From assembly GCF_900115605.1 (NCBI RefSeq), contig NZ_FOXC01000011.1, positions 1 through 64,000 on the forward strand: a stretch of DNA of 64,000 bases. The letters run 5' to 3'. This document shows, piece after piece, positions 9,631-19,174 of the stretch. Position 1 is the stretch's first letter, and each line of letters starts with the position of its first letter. The notes below the pieces were generated by a model. It was not told the DNA's origin and searched no databases. It saw only the letters and a program-made list of their open reading frames with translations. The position numbers and the translations under genes are program-made. This stretch comes from Halolactibacillus halophilus (GTDB taxonomy: Bacteria; Bacillota; Bacilli; Bacillales; Amphibacillaceae).

Positions 9631-10923
9631 TTGAAAACAACAATTAGTAAAGTACACGAACATTTAAATGAAGAAGTAACGATTGGGGCTTGGCTCAGTA
9701 ATAAGCGTTCAAGCGGTAAGATTGCTTTCTTACAGCTACGTGACGGAACTGGTTTTATCCAAGGGGTTGTGGTTAAGGCAGCTGTATCTGAAGAGACATT
9801 TGACTTAGCTAAATCTCTTACACAAGAATCATCTGTTTATGTAACGGGAACAATCGTCGAAGATACGCGTTCACCTTTTGGTTATGAAATGCAAGTCACT
9901 GATTTAGAACTGATTCATGAATCGGTCGATTTTCCAATTACACCAAAAGAGCACGGAACTGAATTTTTAATGGATCATCGTCACCTTTGGTTACGGTCGA
10001 AACGTCAACACGCCGTTATGAAGATTCGTAATGAAATTATTCGGGCGACGTATGAATTTTACAATAAAGAAGGGTTCATTAAGATTGATCCACCTATTTT
10101 AACGGGTTCTGCCGCAGAGGGCACAACAGAATTATTCCATACACAGTACTTTGATGAGGAAGCTTATCTCTCTCAAAGTGGTCAACTTTATATGGAAGCA
10201 GGCGCAATGGCCTTTGGCAAAGTCTTTTCATTTGGCCCTACATTCCGTGCCGAAAAATCAAAAACACGTCGTCACTTAATTGAGTTTTGGATGATTGAAC
10301 CGGAAATGGCCTTTATGGAGCATGAGGAAAGCTTACAAGTCCAAGAACAATACGTCAGTTACTTAGCACAATCAGTCGTAGAAAACTGTCAATTAGAACT
10401 TGATGTATTAGAGCGCGATGTAGAAAAGCTTAAACAAATACAAGCGCCGTTCCCACGGATTACGTATGATGAAGCTCTCGCGTTACTCAAAGAAAAAGGC
10501 TTTGACGATATTGAGTGGGGCGAGGACTTTGGTTCGCCGCATGAAACAGCAATTGCGGAGAGTTTTGATAAACCTGTCTTCATTACCCATTATCCAAAAG
10601 ACATTAAAGCTTTCTACATGAAGCCAGATCCTGAGAACGAGAATGTTGTTCTCTGTGCTGATTTAATCGCACCTGAAGGTTATGGTGAAATCATTGGTGG
10701 CTCCCAGCGAATTGATGATTTAGACTTGATGAAAGAGCGCTATGAGGAACATAACTTATCAGGGGATGCATACCAGTGGTATTTAGAGTTACGTCAATAC
10801 GGCTCTGTTCCTCACTCTGGCTTTGGTTTAGGGTTAGAGCGAACGGTCGCTTGGTTTAGTGGTGTTGAGCACGTACGTGAGACCATTCCATTCCCACGTT
10901 TACTAAACCGTTTGTATCCATAA
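9631..10923 (+). CDS. asnS: Asparaginyl-tRNA synthetase
   Basis: Charges tRNA-Asn in the cytoplasm. The 430-residue class IIb synthetase has an N-terminal OB-fold anticodon domain ([24 protein letters not shown]) and a catalytic domain with motif 2 [21 protein letters not shown] near 220-240 and motif 3 [12 protein letters not shown] near 405. I chose the TTG at 9631 because GGAGGG ends 7 nt before it; this gives exactly the B. subtilis length. An upstream extension into aspB would be artefactual. Confidence 0.95.
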   Translation: MKTTISKVHEHLNEEVTIGAWLSNKRSSGKIAFLQLRDGTGFIQGVVVKAAVSEETFDLAKSLTQESSVYVTGTIVEDTRSPFGYEMQVTDLELIHESVDFPITPKEHGTEFLMDHRHLWLRSKRQHAVMKIRNEIIRATYEFYNKEGFIKIDPPILTGSAAEGTTELFHTQYFDEEAYLSQSGQLYMEAGAMAFGKVFSFGPTFRAEKSKTRRHLIEFWMIEPEMAFMEHEESLQVQEQYVSYLAQSVVENCQLELDVLERDVEKLKQIQAPFPRITYDEALALLKEKGFDDIEWGEDFGSPHETAIAESFDKPVFITHYPKDIKAFYMKPDPENENVVLCADLIAPEGYGEIIGGSQRIDDLDLMKERYEEHNLSGDAYQWYLELRQYGSVPHSGFGLGLERTVAWFSGVEHVRETIPFPRLLNRLYP

Positions 10924-10944
10924 GAGTATAGCTAATTATAAATA

Positions 10945-10973
10945 AAAACCCTCGGATCTTGTCCGGGGGTTTT
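10945..10973 (+). terminator. Intrinsic terminator after asnS
   Basis: AAAACCCTCGGA pairs with TCCGGGGGTTTT around a TCTTG loop, closing on TTTT. It lies only 24 bp before the dnaD start, so readthrough or a promoter inside the hairpin region must supply dnaD transcripts. Confidence 0.85.
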
Positions 10974-10997
10974 CACCATCACATGAATGGGGGGATA

Positions 10998-11687
10998 ATG
11001 TTGAAACAAGACTATGAAGGTTTTATGCACGATCAACTCACGTTCTCAAAAAAACTTTTAGCTGATTACCTTCAGATTGGTATGGATGAAACAGAATTAA
11101 TTGTCGTCTTACAGCTGATTCGTTATCAGAAAGAGAGTAATCTATTTCCAACACCATCTGATATCGCTGCCTTTACGAATTATGATGATCAAGTTGTTAG
11201 TCGCAGTTTGCGTCAGCTGATGCAGAAGCATTTGATGTCGATTGAAGAGAGTGAAAATGGTGATGGCATTGTCGATGAATTTTATTCATTAGAACCACTT
11301 TGGCAAGCTTTATACACAAAGCGTGAGGCCGATAAAACGAAGCCGACTGACCAAAGTGTAGAAATATTTAAACAGTTTGAACGTGAATTTGGCAGGGTGT
11401 TATCACCAATTGAAATTGAAACAATCAATATATGGCTTGATGAAGATCAGTACGATGTGTCACTGATTCAACAAGCGCTAAGAGAGGCTGTCTTACTGAG
11501 TAAACTCAACTTTAAATACGTAGACCGTATTTTACAAGAGTGGCAGAAAAAAGGAATTAAAACAGTGGATGCGGCAAAACAAGCAGGAAAGAAATTTCAC
11601 CAACAATCGAGCCAGCGTTCAGAACCGGTAAGAAAACGTACCGATCCTTCGGTCTATTATAACTGGCTAGATGAACCAGATGATTAA
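10998..11687 (+). CDS. dnaD: DNA replication initiation protein DnaD
   Basis: Primosomal protein that remodels origin DNA and helps load the replicative helicase with DnaB and DnaI. The 229-residue protein has the N-terminal winged-helix DDBH1 domain (residues 1-110; ELIVVLQLIRYQKE and SDIAAFTNYDDQVV) and the C-terminal DDBH2 domain with FGRVLSPIEIETINIWLDED and YVDRILQEWQKKGI. ATG 10998 and TTG 11001 compete after the GGGGGG at 10989-10994; I list the ATG. It precedes nth as in B. subtilis. Confidence 0.9.
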   Translation: MLKQDYEGFMHDQLTFSKKLLADYLQIGMDETELIVVLQLIRYQKESNLFPTPSDIAAFTNYDDQVVSRSLRQLMQKHLMSIEESENGDGIVDEFYSLEPLWQALYTKREADKTKPTDQSVEIFKQFEREFGRVLSPIEIETINIWLDEDQYDVSLIQQALREAVLLSKLNFKYVDRILQEWQKKGIKTVDAAKQAGKKFHQQSSQRSEPVRKRTDPSVYYNWLDEPDD

Positions 11688-11703
11688 ATGGGGGTGAACA
11701 ATC

Positions 11704-12378
11704 GTGTTAACCAATAAACAAATTAGGTTTGTACTTGATACGATGGCGGAGATGTATCCTGATGCTTGGTGCGAACTAAAACATGAGAATCCATTTGAAC
11801 TTGTTATTGCGGTTGCCCTGTCGGCTCAGTGTACCGACCAACTTGTCAATAAAGTGACCGATTCACTGTTTAAAAAATATAAAACACCAGCTGATTATTT
11901 AGCAGTGCCATTAGAAGAATTAGAACAAGATGTAAAATCGATTGGATTATATCGCAACAAAGCAAAAAACATTCAAAAATTATCTCAAAGAATTATTGAG
12001 GAATTTAACGGTCAAGTTCCAGAGACACACGAGGAACTTGAATCATTGGCAGGGGTCGGCCGAAAAACAGCAAATGTTGTGATGTCTGTGGCTTTTGATG
12101 AACCGGCGATTGCGGTAGATACGCATGTTGAACGTGTGTCTAAGCGGTTAGGGATTGCCCGCTGGAAAGACTCTACTTTAGAAGTTGAGAAGACATTAAT
12201 GAAAAAAGTACCGAAAGATGAGTGGAGTGATACACATCACCGGATGATTTTTTTTGGGCGCTACCATTGTAAAGCTAAAAATCCACAATGTGATACGTGT
12301 CCGTTACTTGAAATTTGCCGAGAAGGACAGAAACGAAAACGTAAAAAGGAGCGAGCACATGCCAACAAGTCGTCATGA
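11704..12378 (+). CDS. nth: Endonuclease III (DNA glycosylase/AP lyase)
   Basis: Base-excision repair glycosylase for oxidised pyrimidines. The 224-residue protein has the helix-hairpin-helix LAGVGRKTANVVMSVAF with catalytic Lys, the catalytic Asp in AIAVDTHVERVS, and the four-cysteine iron-sulfur loop C-x6-C-x2-C-x5-C near residues 190-206. The start is GTG 11704 after GGGGTG. It overlaps ypoC by 20 bp, indicating an operon dnaD-nth-ypoC. Confidence 0.95.
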   Translation: MLTNKQIRFVLDTMAEMYPDAWCELKHENPFELVIAVALSAQCTDQLVNKVTDSLFKKYKTPADYLAVPLEELEQDVKSIGLYRNKAKNIQKLSQRIIEEFNGQVPETHEELESLAGVGRKTANVVMSVAFDEPAIAVDTHVERVSKRLGIARWKDSTLEVEKTLMKKVPKDEWSDTHHRMIFFGRYHCKAKNPQCDTCPLLEICREGQKRKRKKERAHANKSS

Positions 12379-12703
12379 ATTATTGACTAGGTTTGATCAA
12401 CAAAAACCTGAGATCCAACAATTATTTGATACGCGTAAATTTAAAGAAGCGATTGAACCGATGACAGAAGCGGTTCAGTCATTTAAAGTGTTGTTGTATG
12501 AGTTGAATCAAACAAATGATCTCACAACAGATATGGATGGCTTGCTAATTAAGCCGATCAACATTAAAGAACGGTTTGACTACGTTGAAGATAATTTAAA
12601 GCAATACCATGCGTATTTACAACTTATCACTCTCTATGAAGAGGTAGAAAAGTTATATGCCAAAGAAGCCATTAAACAAGCAATGAAAAACCCATCGCCG
12701 TAA
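12359..12703 (+). CDS. ypoC: YpoC-family protein of unknown function
   Basis: A 114-residue soluble, helical protein without recognisable catalytic motifs. It lies exactly where ypoC does in B. subtilis, between nth and ponA. I chose the ATG at 12359, inside the end of nth, because AAGGAG sits 6-8 nt before it. The central part (AVQSFKVLLYELNQ; IKPINIKERFDYVEDNLKQYHAYLQL) fits the YpoC pattern as I know it. A strong terminator follows. Confidence 0.75.
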   Translation: MPTSRHELLTRFDQQKPEIQQLFDTRKFKEAIEPMTEAVQSFKVLLYELNQTNDLTTDMDGLLIKPINIKERFDYVEDNLKQYHAYLQLITLYEEVEKLYAKEAIKQAMKNPSP

Positions 12704-12705
12704 GA

Positions 12706-12746
12706 TAAAAACATCCCCAGATATAAAATATCTGGGGATGTTTTTG
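12706..12746. terminator. Bidirectional terminator between ypoC and ponA
   Basis: A 12-bp perfect stem, ACATCCCCAGAT against ATCTGGGGATGT, with A-rich and T-rich flanks on both sides. It serves the convergent ypoC (+) and ponA (-) transcripts. Confidence 0.92.
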
Positions 12747-12759
12747 ATTAACTGAAACA

Positions 12760-15273
12760 TTAAGCGGCATCATCTTGTTGACTAGTATCCGTTTCTTCAT
12801 CAGTTTGATCGGTGTCTTCATTCGATGACTCATCATCCACCGTCTCATCAGATGAATCACTTTCATCTGAGTCATTGTTGTCATTATCATCGCCGTTGTT
12901 CGTGTTTTCGTCTTGATTTTCATCACCAGGCAACTCAGCATCTGGAAGGTCCGGTTCTTCTTGTGCTTTTGGTGTCATGATTTCAACAGTTTTTGTTTCA
13001 CTTGTTAAGGTGACTTTTTCTGGGTTAAAGGCTGTCACATTAATGGTATACATGGTGTCGGGTTCGACGTCACTAACAGTGAAGCTTGTCTCTTCGGTAT
13101 TAATGGGTTGACCGGATTGAGTGCTAACTTCAAAGGCAATATTGACATCGGTCTCCATTGTATGCTCCCACGTGACAGTAATACTGTTTGTTTCTTCATC
13201 ATAAGCAGCTGTTAAGTTTTCAACTGGATTCAATTGTTCATAGGCATCAGACACTGCTGATGGTTCAGTACCAGATTTAAATAACTCGGTAATAATTTGA
13301 TCATTTGGTGTAAATTCACTTGGCAGTTGCGCTGGATTTGTACCTGCTTCAACTTTGACGGGAACAACACTATCAGGACGCGTGAAATCTGTTACTTCAA
13401 CGCTTTTAGATAGTTCCTCCATCGTATACTTAAATAGAAGCTGTGAATTGTATACGTCTGGGACGGCTTTTGTTGTACTATCAGGATAACCTGTCCATGC
13501 GCCAATTGCGTAGTGCGTACTTAAGCCAACAAACCATTTATCGACGTTATTATCGGTTGTCCCGGTTTTACCGGCGACAGGAACACCAGATACATTTGCT
13601 CTTGTACCTGTACCTGAACGGACAACATTTTTCATCATATCTGTGACCATGTAAGCTGTTGCTTCTGACATCGCCACCGTTGTTTCGGGTTCTGCTTCAA
13701 TGCGACGACCATCGGGGTATTCAATCGCTACGACACTATAAGGCTCGGTATATAATCCACCATTACCGAAGGCCGCGTATGCAGCTGCCATCTCAAGCGT
13801 CGAAGCTTCAAAGGTAGACCCACCAATCGCATCACGCACGTTTAACCCACCCTCTGGTATCGTTAAACCAAGTTTTTGTCCGAAGTCACTTACTTGACTT
13901 CTACCAACTTCATCAAATAAATGAGCAGCGACAACGTTAGAGGAATGTTCTAACGCTGTGCGTAAGGTCACTTCTCCTCGGTAACGTCCAACATTATTAA
14001 TTGGCTTTGAACCCGTTACTTCATAAGGGCCGTTATCTGGCATTTGTTCATAGGTTGAATAATTTAAATACTCAATGGCTGCACCGTATGAAAAAATCGG
14101 TTTAATCGATGAGCCAGGCTGACGTTTTGCTTGAATCGCCATATTAAAGCCACCAGCGGCACGATTTCTACCACCACCGAGCGCACGAATGGCACCCGTC
14201 GATGTTTCAACAACGGAGAGTCCAGATTGTAGTTCACTATCTGAATAACTCACAGGACTCTCATCAGACAGTAAGTACTCCACATAACTTTGAGCATCTT
14301 GGTCCATTGTCGTATAGACTTTCACGCCATCATTGTATAAATCAATCTCATATTTCTCTTCTAATTCACGCTGGACTTGATCTAAAAAGTCGGTATGACT
14401 CGTGCGTGAACCGCTTGAGACGTCTAACATGTCGTCAATCGCCACTTGTTTTGCTTCCTCTGCTTCCGCTTCAGAAATTTTTTCGTGTCGGACCATTAAG
14501 TTTAGTACCGTTTCCATCCGCTCTTTGGCGAGGTCTGGATTGACGGTCGGGTCATACGCTGACGGCCGTTGTGGTAACCCGGCTAAAAGAGCGGCCTCGG
14601 CTAAACTTAGTTCATTAAGGTCAGTTATACCAAAATAGTTTTCAGCGGCCGTTGCGACCCCGTAGCCCGCTGAACCGTAGTAAATCCTGTTCAAGTACAT
14701 TTCTAAAATGGCTTCTTTAGAATAGGACAAATCCAGTTGAATTGCCAGCCACTGTTCTTGGACTTTCCGTTCTAACGTCTTATCTGGGTATAAAAATGCC
14801 CCCTTAATGACTTGTTGGGTGATGGTTGACCCACCTTCAGCGCCGAATCCATCGGTTAAGTTGGCAATGATAGCCCCGCCAATTCGGCGAAGGTCAATCC
14901 CAAAGTGATCGAAGAACCGCACGTCCTCGGTTGCCAGGACAGCATCGACTAATACAGGTGGAAGATCATCATAGTTAACCTTTACGCGTTGTTCTTCACC
15001 AATATCGGCAAACAGTTCGCCGTCCTTGTCATAGACTTTACTTGATGAGGGAATACTTAATTTTTCTGGATCAAGTTCGGGTGACTTCGAAATGTAATAA
15101 GCGAATAAGCCACCTACACCAACCGCAACTATTAACCCGAGTACAAGAATCGTCAAGAATATTTTCTTAAAAGAAAACTTTTTTTTCGGCTGTTTTTTAT
15201 TTTTTTTCTGTTTCGTTTGTTTCATCTGTTCTTGTCGACGCTTTTCACTACGTGACTTGTATTGATCAGACAT
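12760..15273 (-). CDS. ponA: Bifunctional class A penicillin-binding protein (PBP1A-type)
   Basis: Peptidoglycan glycosyltransferase/transpeptidase anchored in the membrane. The 837-residue protein has a Lys-rich cytoplasmic start, one transmembrane helix near 35-58, a GT51 domain (ATEDVRFFDHFGID, GGSTITQQ), and transpeptidase motifs PGSSIKP (SxxK), SSNVV (SxN) and GKTGTT (KTG). A fibronectin type III-like module follows (about 690-770), then a tail of about 60 residues made almost wholly of Asp, Glu, Asn, Ser and Thr. I chose the second ATG (15273), 8 nt after GGAGG. Transcribed after recU, with a 21-bp gap. Confidence 0.92.
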   Translation of the reverse strand: MSDQYKSRSEKRRQEQMKQTKQKKNKKQPKKKFSFKKIFLTILVLGLIVAVGVGGLFAYYISKSPELDPEKLSIPSSSKVYDKDGELFADIGEEQRVKVNYDDLPPVLVDAVLATEDVRFFDHFGIDLRRIGGAIIANLTDGFGAEGGSTITQQVIKGAFLYPDKTLERKVQEQWLAIQLDLSYSKEAILEMYLNRIYYGSAGYGVATAAENYFGITDLNELSLAEAALLAGLPQRPSAYDPTVNPDLAKERMETVLNLMVRHEKISEAEAEEAKQVAIDDMLDVSSGSRTSHTDFLDQVQRELEEKYEIDLYNDGVKVYTTMDQDAQSYVEYLLSDESPVSYSDSELQSGLSVVETSTGAIRALGGGRNRAAGGFNMAIQAKRQPGSSIKPIFSYGAAIEYLNYSTYEQMPDNGPYEVTGSKPINNVGRYRGEVTLRTALEHSSNVVAAHLFDEVGRSQVSDFGQKLGLTIPEGGLNVRDAIGGSTFEASTLEMAAAYAAFGNGGLYTEPYSVVAIEYPDGRRIEAEPETTVAMSEATAYMVTDMMKNVVRSGTGTRANVSGVPVAGKTGTTDNNVDKWFVGLSTHYAIGAWTGYPDSTTKAVPDVYNSQLLFKYTMEELSKSVEVTDFTRPDSVVPVKVEAGTNPAQLPSEFTPNDQIITELFKSGTEPSAVSDAYEQLNPVENLTAAYDEETNSITVTWEHTMETDVNIAFEVSTQSGQPINTEETSFTVSDVEPDTMYTINVTAFNPEKVTLTSETKTVEIMTPKAQEEPDLPDAELPGDENQDENTNNGDDNDNNDSDESDSSDETVDDESSNEDTDQTDEETDTSQQDDAA

Positions 15274-15294
15274 GGTTTGTTCCTCCATTCGTTC

Positions 15295-15885
15295 TTAAAA
15301 AAAGATCTCATCCACGATAGTTAAATAATCTACGAGGGCAGGATAACCTGCTGGAATGAGTGTCCCTTCATCTTTAACGGCAGAATAAGGTATCGACTTT
15401 CTACCGTCTTTAAATTGACGGTGCCAATACGGAAAAAGTTTCACTGCCGGAAAGATATATGATTCATTATAAACTTGAAAACGTATAATAACAAAACATA
15501 TCCCTTCGTGCCGGACGATATCTTCCATATGTTCAATCTGGTGTTGATGGAAGTTACTGAGTGGAAATGACGTTTTATTTTTCGTTTCTTTTGCTTCAAA
15601 ATCAATGTAGCGTCCTTTATAGAGGCCGTTATAATCCGTTGTTGAAGCCTGTTTAAAGTAGGCTTCTTTTATTACCGCAGCACTTCGCTTTGGGTAATCC
15701 ACTTTTACGATTTGGACCGGGGTGGGTTTTTTATGAATCACACATAACCCCCGGCTAAGGTAATACTTATTGGTTTCATTAATATCTTTTTCTAAAGTCA
15801 TCCCACGATTGCTAAAGCGATCTTGTGGTGAGTTTTTATTTGTTGCATGTTGAGTTTTTACTTTTTTTCCATTAGGGTAGTTCAA
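15295..15885 (-). CDS. recU: Holliday junction resolvase RecU
   Basis: Cuts Holliday junctions during recombination and segregation. The 196-residue protein has YPNGK at the start, SNRGMTLE, the nuclease core [24 protein letters not shown] and [17 protein letters not shown] with catalytic Asp/Glu/Lys. The best start is TTG 15885, 7 nt after GGAGGG; an earlier ATG at 15906 overlaps that ribosome site. It heads the recU-ponA operon as in B. subtilis. Confidence 0.93.
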   Translation of the reverse strand: MNYPNGKKVKTQHATNKNSPQDRFSNRGMTLEKDINETNKYYLSRGLCVIHKKPTPVQIVKVDYPKRSAAVIKEAYFKQASTTDYNGLYKGRYIDFEAKETKNKTSFPLSNFHQHQIEHMEDIVRHEGICFVIIRFQVYNESYIFPAVKLFPYWHRQFKDGRKSIPYSAVKDEGTLIPAGYPALVDYLTIVDEIFF

Positions 15886-16116
15886 GCAACATCCCTCCTG
15901 TTTCAAATATCATATCAAATTTTTTAAAAAAGGCGAGTGAAAATGACAATTTTAAGGCTTTGGACGGATATAAAACGAATGATGATTGGCTTATCATAGT
16001 CTCGTTATATGGGTGATTCTTCCTTACATAGTATAGCATATAAAACGTATGTTTGTATAATGAGAATATGATGAAAAAAAGGTGAGAAAATGATAGAGGT
16101 CGCCATTTAATCATGT

Positions 16117-16145
16117 TTGTCAATGGTCTGTATCCGTGCTAAAGT
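16117..16145 (+). promoter_or_regulatory. Sigma-A promoter for yppE-ypsA
   Basis: TTGTCA, a 17-nt spacer and TAAAGT lie 23 bp before the yppE start. Spacing is ideal and both hexamers are close to consensus. Confidence 0.6.
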
Positions 16146-16167
16146 ATGTATGAAGAGGTGAAAAGTT

Positions 16168-16521
16168 ATGACAATTCTATCACAAACAGAAACCATTGAT
16201 CGGATTAAACAAACCTGTTTTATCCGCTATCAGAAGAAAACGCCACCGGCTCAATTAAATGACCGGGAAGCTTTTAACGTTATTAAACAAGAAGTCACCC
16301 CGCAGTTTCAGTTGCTGGAACAATGGGAGGATACTTTATTAACAGATATTCAAACACACACCTTATCGATCCATCCGACACTCGTTCAGTCGACGCGAGA
16401 AAATATGGAATTAATTATTATGCATAGTTTTTATCATGACGCCGATATAAAACGGTTCAATGAATTGGTGAAATCGGTTGATGTTGTGCTTGATATGGTG
16501 AGAAAGGTGTATCCGAAATGA
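16168..16521 (+). CDS. yppE: YppE-like protein (DUF1798)
   Basis: A 117-residue helical protein of unknown function. It matches the DUF1798/YppE pattern: a central LLEQWEDTLL helix and a C-terminal helix pair with ENMELIIMHSFYHDADIKRFNELVKSV. The position next to recU and ypsA is that of B. subtilis yppE. AGAGGTG precedes the ATG. Its end overlaps the start of ypsA by 4 bp (ATGA), so translation is coupled. Confidence 0.8.
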   Translation: MTILSQTETIDRIKQTCFIRYQKKTPPAQLNDREAFNVIKQEVTPQFQLLEQWEDTLLTDIQTHTLSIHPTLVQSTRENMELIIMHSFYHDADIKRFNELVKSVDVVLDMVRKVYPK

Positions 16522-17069
16522 CGAAAGTTTTAGCGGTCACCGGATATAAATCATTTGAATTAGGGATTCAATCTGAGAAAGACTCACGGGTTGTGATTAT
16601 CAAAAAAGCATTAGAAAAAAGACTAATCGGGTTAATTGAGGAAGGTTTAGAGTGGGTAATTGTCTCAGGACAGCTCGGTGTTGAGTTATGGTGCGTGGAG
16701 GTGTGTCTTGACCTACAAGCGCAATATGATTTTCAAATCGGAATCATTGCTCCATTTGAAGACCAAGACAGTCGCTGGAAAGAAGCGGACCAAGAGAAGT
16801 ATCAGCTCCTAACGATGACGGTTGATTATTTTAATACGCTCTATCAAGGTGGCTATAAAAATTCCGGTCAATTTAAAATGAAAAATCAATTTTTCTTATC
16901 AAAAGCAGACGCTAGTCTCGTCTTGATTGACGAAGACCATCCAGGCAGTGTGAAGTTTTATGTTGAAGCAATGGAAAAAGAAACTAATCACCCCGTTTTC
17001 ACCATCACGCCGCTTGATTTAGAAGATATTAGCCGAGAACTGCAAGAATTAGCTGAATTTGATGCGTAA
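16518..17069 (+). CDS. ypsA: YpsA-family SLOG-fold protein (DUF1273)
   Basis: A 183-residue Rossmann-like protein of the SLOG superfamily, with glycine-rich VTGYKSFELG at the start, VSGQLGVELW near 50 and ASLVLIDEDHPGSVKFYV near 132-149. In B. subtilis YpsA acts on cell division and sits next to gpsB, as here; the molecular ligand is not settled. It starts with the ATGA overlap after yppE. A promoter for gpsB follows. Confidence 0.88.
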   Translation: MTKVLAVTGYKSFELGIQSEKDSRVVIIKKALEKRLIGLIEEGLEWVIVSGQLGVELWCVEVCLDLQAQYDFQIGIIAPFEDQDSRWKEADQEKYQLLTMTVDYFNTLYQGGYKNSGQFKMKNQFFLSKADASLVLIDEDHPGSVKFYVEAMEKETNHPVFTITPLDLEDISRELQELAEFDA

Positions 17070-17114
17070 TAAAGACCGATGATACGTTCGTCACTACAAT
17101 TCTTCTGAAAGTTT

Positions 17115-17123
17115 GATATAATA
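17115..17123 (+). promoter_or_regulatory. Extended -10 promoter for gpsB
   Basis: TGATATAAT is a consensus extended -10 element (TGn-TATAAT) 52 bp before the gpsB start. The -35 region is weak, as expected for an extended -10 promoter. Confidence 0.6.
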
Positions 17124-17174
17124 GAACAGATAAGAAAAGACAGTACAACCTTATATATTTAACGAGGTGAAAAA

Positions 17175-17477
17175 ATGGAAACGAAGTTAACACAATTATC
17201 AACCAAAGATATTTTAGACAAAGATTTTAAAACGTCGATGCGTGGCTATAATCAAGAAGAAGTAGATGCGTATCTTGATATCGTTATTCAAGATTATGAA
17301 GCGCTTGAAAGTAAGATCAAACAACTTGAAGAAGCACAGTCACGTGTGTCAAGAAAGCCGGAAGAACCGGTAAGACCACGCGTCCAGGCGACAAATCATC
17401 AAGCAAACTATGATATCTTAAAGCGCGTATCTAACTTAGAAAAAGCAGTCTTTGGCAAGAAGTACGCCGATGATTAA
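17175..17477 (+). CDS. gpsB: Cell cycle protein GpsB
   Basis: DivIVA-like adaptor that shuttles penicillin-binding protein PBP1 between septum and lateral wall. The 100-residue protein has the N-terminal membrane-binding DivIVA domain ([23 protein letters not shown]), a coiled coil ([15 protein letters not shown]), a short linker rich in Pro and Arg, and the C-terminal trimerisation helix [14 protein letters not shown]. Its client ponA lies 2 kb away. rnpB follows after a promoter. Confidence 0.95.
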   Translation: METKLTQLSTKDILDKDFKTSMRGYNQEEVDAYLDIVIQDYEALESKIKQLEEAQSRVSRKPEEPVRPRVQATNHQANYDILKRVSNLEKAVFGKKYADD

Positions 17478-17497
17478 GTATTTCTAAACATTTCCAC

Positions 17498-17526
17498 GTG
17501 TCAATTTACGTGAGTTATGTTATACT
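17498..17526 (+). promoter_or_regulatory. Promoter of rnpB
   Basis: GTGTCA, a 17-nt spacer and TATACT with an extended TGT before it, ending 25 bp upstream of the RNase P RNA. Confidence 0.65.
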
Positions 17527-17549
17527 GTTAAAGGAAAAAATAAAGGGAA

Positions 17550-17953
17550 ATGAATGTTTTGGTAATCGCTACAAGCGTTTAACGTTTGTAGAGGAAAGTC
17601 CATGCTCGCACAAGCTGTGATGCTTGTAGTGTTCGTGCTTGATGAATAAATAAATCAAGGCAGTCACATTTGTGATTGACGGCAGGGAATGATGCTAAGT
17701 CTTCGGATATGTGTCTAGTACCTTGAAAGTGCCACAGTGACGAAGTCAAGCGGGAAACCGACTTGAGTGGAACGAGGTAAACCCCACGAGTGAGCAACCC
17801 AAATTTTGGTAGGGGCATCTTGGATTAGGGAATCAAACCGAAACAAGGACATAGTTAACTATGTAGATAGATGGTTACCGCTAGAGTACGAGGCTGACCA
17901 CCGTTTGCAGTGCTTTAGAACAGAACATGGCTTATAAAACATTCATTGGTCAT
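17550..17953 (+). ncRNA. rnpB: RNase P RNA (type B)
   Basis: Catalytic RNA that matures tRNA 5' ends. Conserved blocks are visible in order: GAGGAAAGTCCATGCTCGCA, GACGGCAGG, GTCTTCGGATATG, TGAAAGTGCCACAGTGACG, AAACCCCACGAG, CCAAATTTTGGTAGGGG, and CAGAACATGGCTTA near the end. The ends pair through GAATGTTTT (17552-17560) and AAAACATTC (17936-17944), as in the Bacillus type. About 400 nt, normal for the type B class. Exact ends are estimated from this pairing. Confidence 0.96.
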
Positions 17954-17969
17954 TTATTTTGAAACGATG

Positions 17970-18008
17970 AACCTTCCTCTGACTTTTTGGTCGTTGGGAG
18001 GTTTTTTT
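17970..18008 (+). terminator. Terminator after rnpB
   Basis: AACCTTCC pairs with GGGAGGTT across a loop, followed by seven T. It ends just before the ypsC ribosome site. Confidence 0.8.
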
Positions 18009-18029
18009 AATAATAATGAGGTGAATAAT

Positions 18030-19163
18030 ATGAAAACAGTACGGTTACTAGCAACAGCTGCGATGGGTCTTGAATCCCTTGTCGCAAGAGAAGTGAAAGA
18101 CTTAGGCTATACCGATGTGACAGTGGAGAACGGGAAAGTCATGTTTGATGCAGATGTGAGTGCGATTCCACGCTTAAATCTTTGGCTTAGAACAGCAGAC
18201 CGGGTTAAAGTGATTGTCGGGGAATTTGAGGCGAAAACGTTTGATGATCTGTTCGAACAAACGAAAGCGTTAAACTGGGAAGATTATATTCCTGAAGACG
18301 GGGCTTTTCCAGTCATCGGTAAATCGGTGAAATCAAAGCTTTATAGTGTGCCTGATTGTCAGCGGTTAGTGAAAAAAGCGGTCGCTGAGAAATTAAAACA
18401 AAAACATGGCGTCGCCATCAACATGCCGGAAACTGGTGCGATGTATAAAATTGAAGTGGCCCTACTAAAAGATAAAGTCACGCTTACCTTGGATTCATCG
18501 GGCAGCGGATTGCACAAACGGGGTTACCGGCTTAGACAAGGGGAGGCACCGCTTAAGGAAACACTTGCTGCGGCACTTGTGATGCTAACCAACTGGAAAC
18601 CTGATTACCCTCTCGTTGATTTATTTTGTGGGTCAGGGACGATTATGATAGAAGCCGCCCTAATTGGACAAAATATTGCGCCCGGTTTTAACCGAGAGTT
18701 TGCGAGTGAATCATGGGATTTTATTCCCCAGACTTTATGGGATCAAGCTTTTGATGAGGCGGAAAAATTGGCGAATTATGACCAACCGCTCGACATTACC
18801 GGTTCTGATTTAGATCCGAAAATGATTGAAATCGCCAAAGATAATGCGATTGAGGCGGGGCTTAATGATTTGATTACCTTTAAACAAATGCAAGCGCGCG
18901 ATTTTCATCCGAAAAAAGACAATGGTTATTTGATTACGAACCCACCCTATGGTGAGCGCTTAAATGAGGAAGAGGAAGTTAAACAAATGTATCGTGATTT
19001 AGGTAAATCAATGGTACTAAACGCAACGTGGAGCAGTTACGTGTTAACGTCACACGAACAGTTTGAAAAATTATTTGGCATGAAAGCAACGAAAAAACGT
19101 AAATTATTTAATGGCTTTATTAAAGTCGATTACTATCAATACTTCGGTAGACACAACAAGTAG
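18030..19163 (+). CDS. ypsC: THUMP-domain 23S rRNA (guanine-N2) methyltransferase-like protein
   Basis: A 377-residue rRNA methyltransferase of the RlmL/YpsC type. It has a THUMP RNA-binding domain (residues about 40-155) and a Rossmann methylase with the SAM site PLVDLFCGSGTIMIEAALIG near 190-210 and the catalytic ITNPPYGERL near 303. The real start is ATG 18030 after GAGGTG; a longer frame would begin in the rnpB end. It matches YpsC, next to rnpB in B. subtilis. The modified base is inferred from E. coli RlmL. Confidence 0.88.
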   Translation: MKTVRLLATAAMGLESLVAREVKDLGYTDVTVENGKVMFDADVSAIPRLNLWLRTADRVKVIVGEFEAKTFDDLFEQTKALNWEDYIPEDGAFPVIGKSVKSKLYSVPDCQRLVKKAVAEKLKQKHGVAINMPETGAMYKIEVALLKDKVTLTLDSSGSGLHKRGYRLRQGEAPLKETLAAALVMLTNWKPDYPLVDLFCGSGTIMIEAALIGQNIAPGFNREFASESWDFIPQTLWDQAFDEAEKLANYDQPLDITGSDLDPKMIEIAKDNAIEAGLNDLITFKQMQARDFHPKKDNGYLITNPPYGERLNEEEEVKQMYRDLGKSMVLNATWSSYVLTSHEQFEKLFGMKATKKRKLFNGFIKVDYYQYFGRHNK

Positions 19164-19174
19164 GAGGGATGAGA

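Noticed and set aside
13443-14638. Plus-strand frames antisense to ponA
   Set aside because: They lie wholly inside a well-supported gene on the other strand and lack ribosome sites.
15872-16123. 83-residue minus-strand frame upstream of recU
   Set aside because: No ribosome site, covers the recU start and promoter region, composition unlike a protein.
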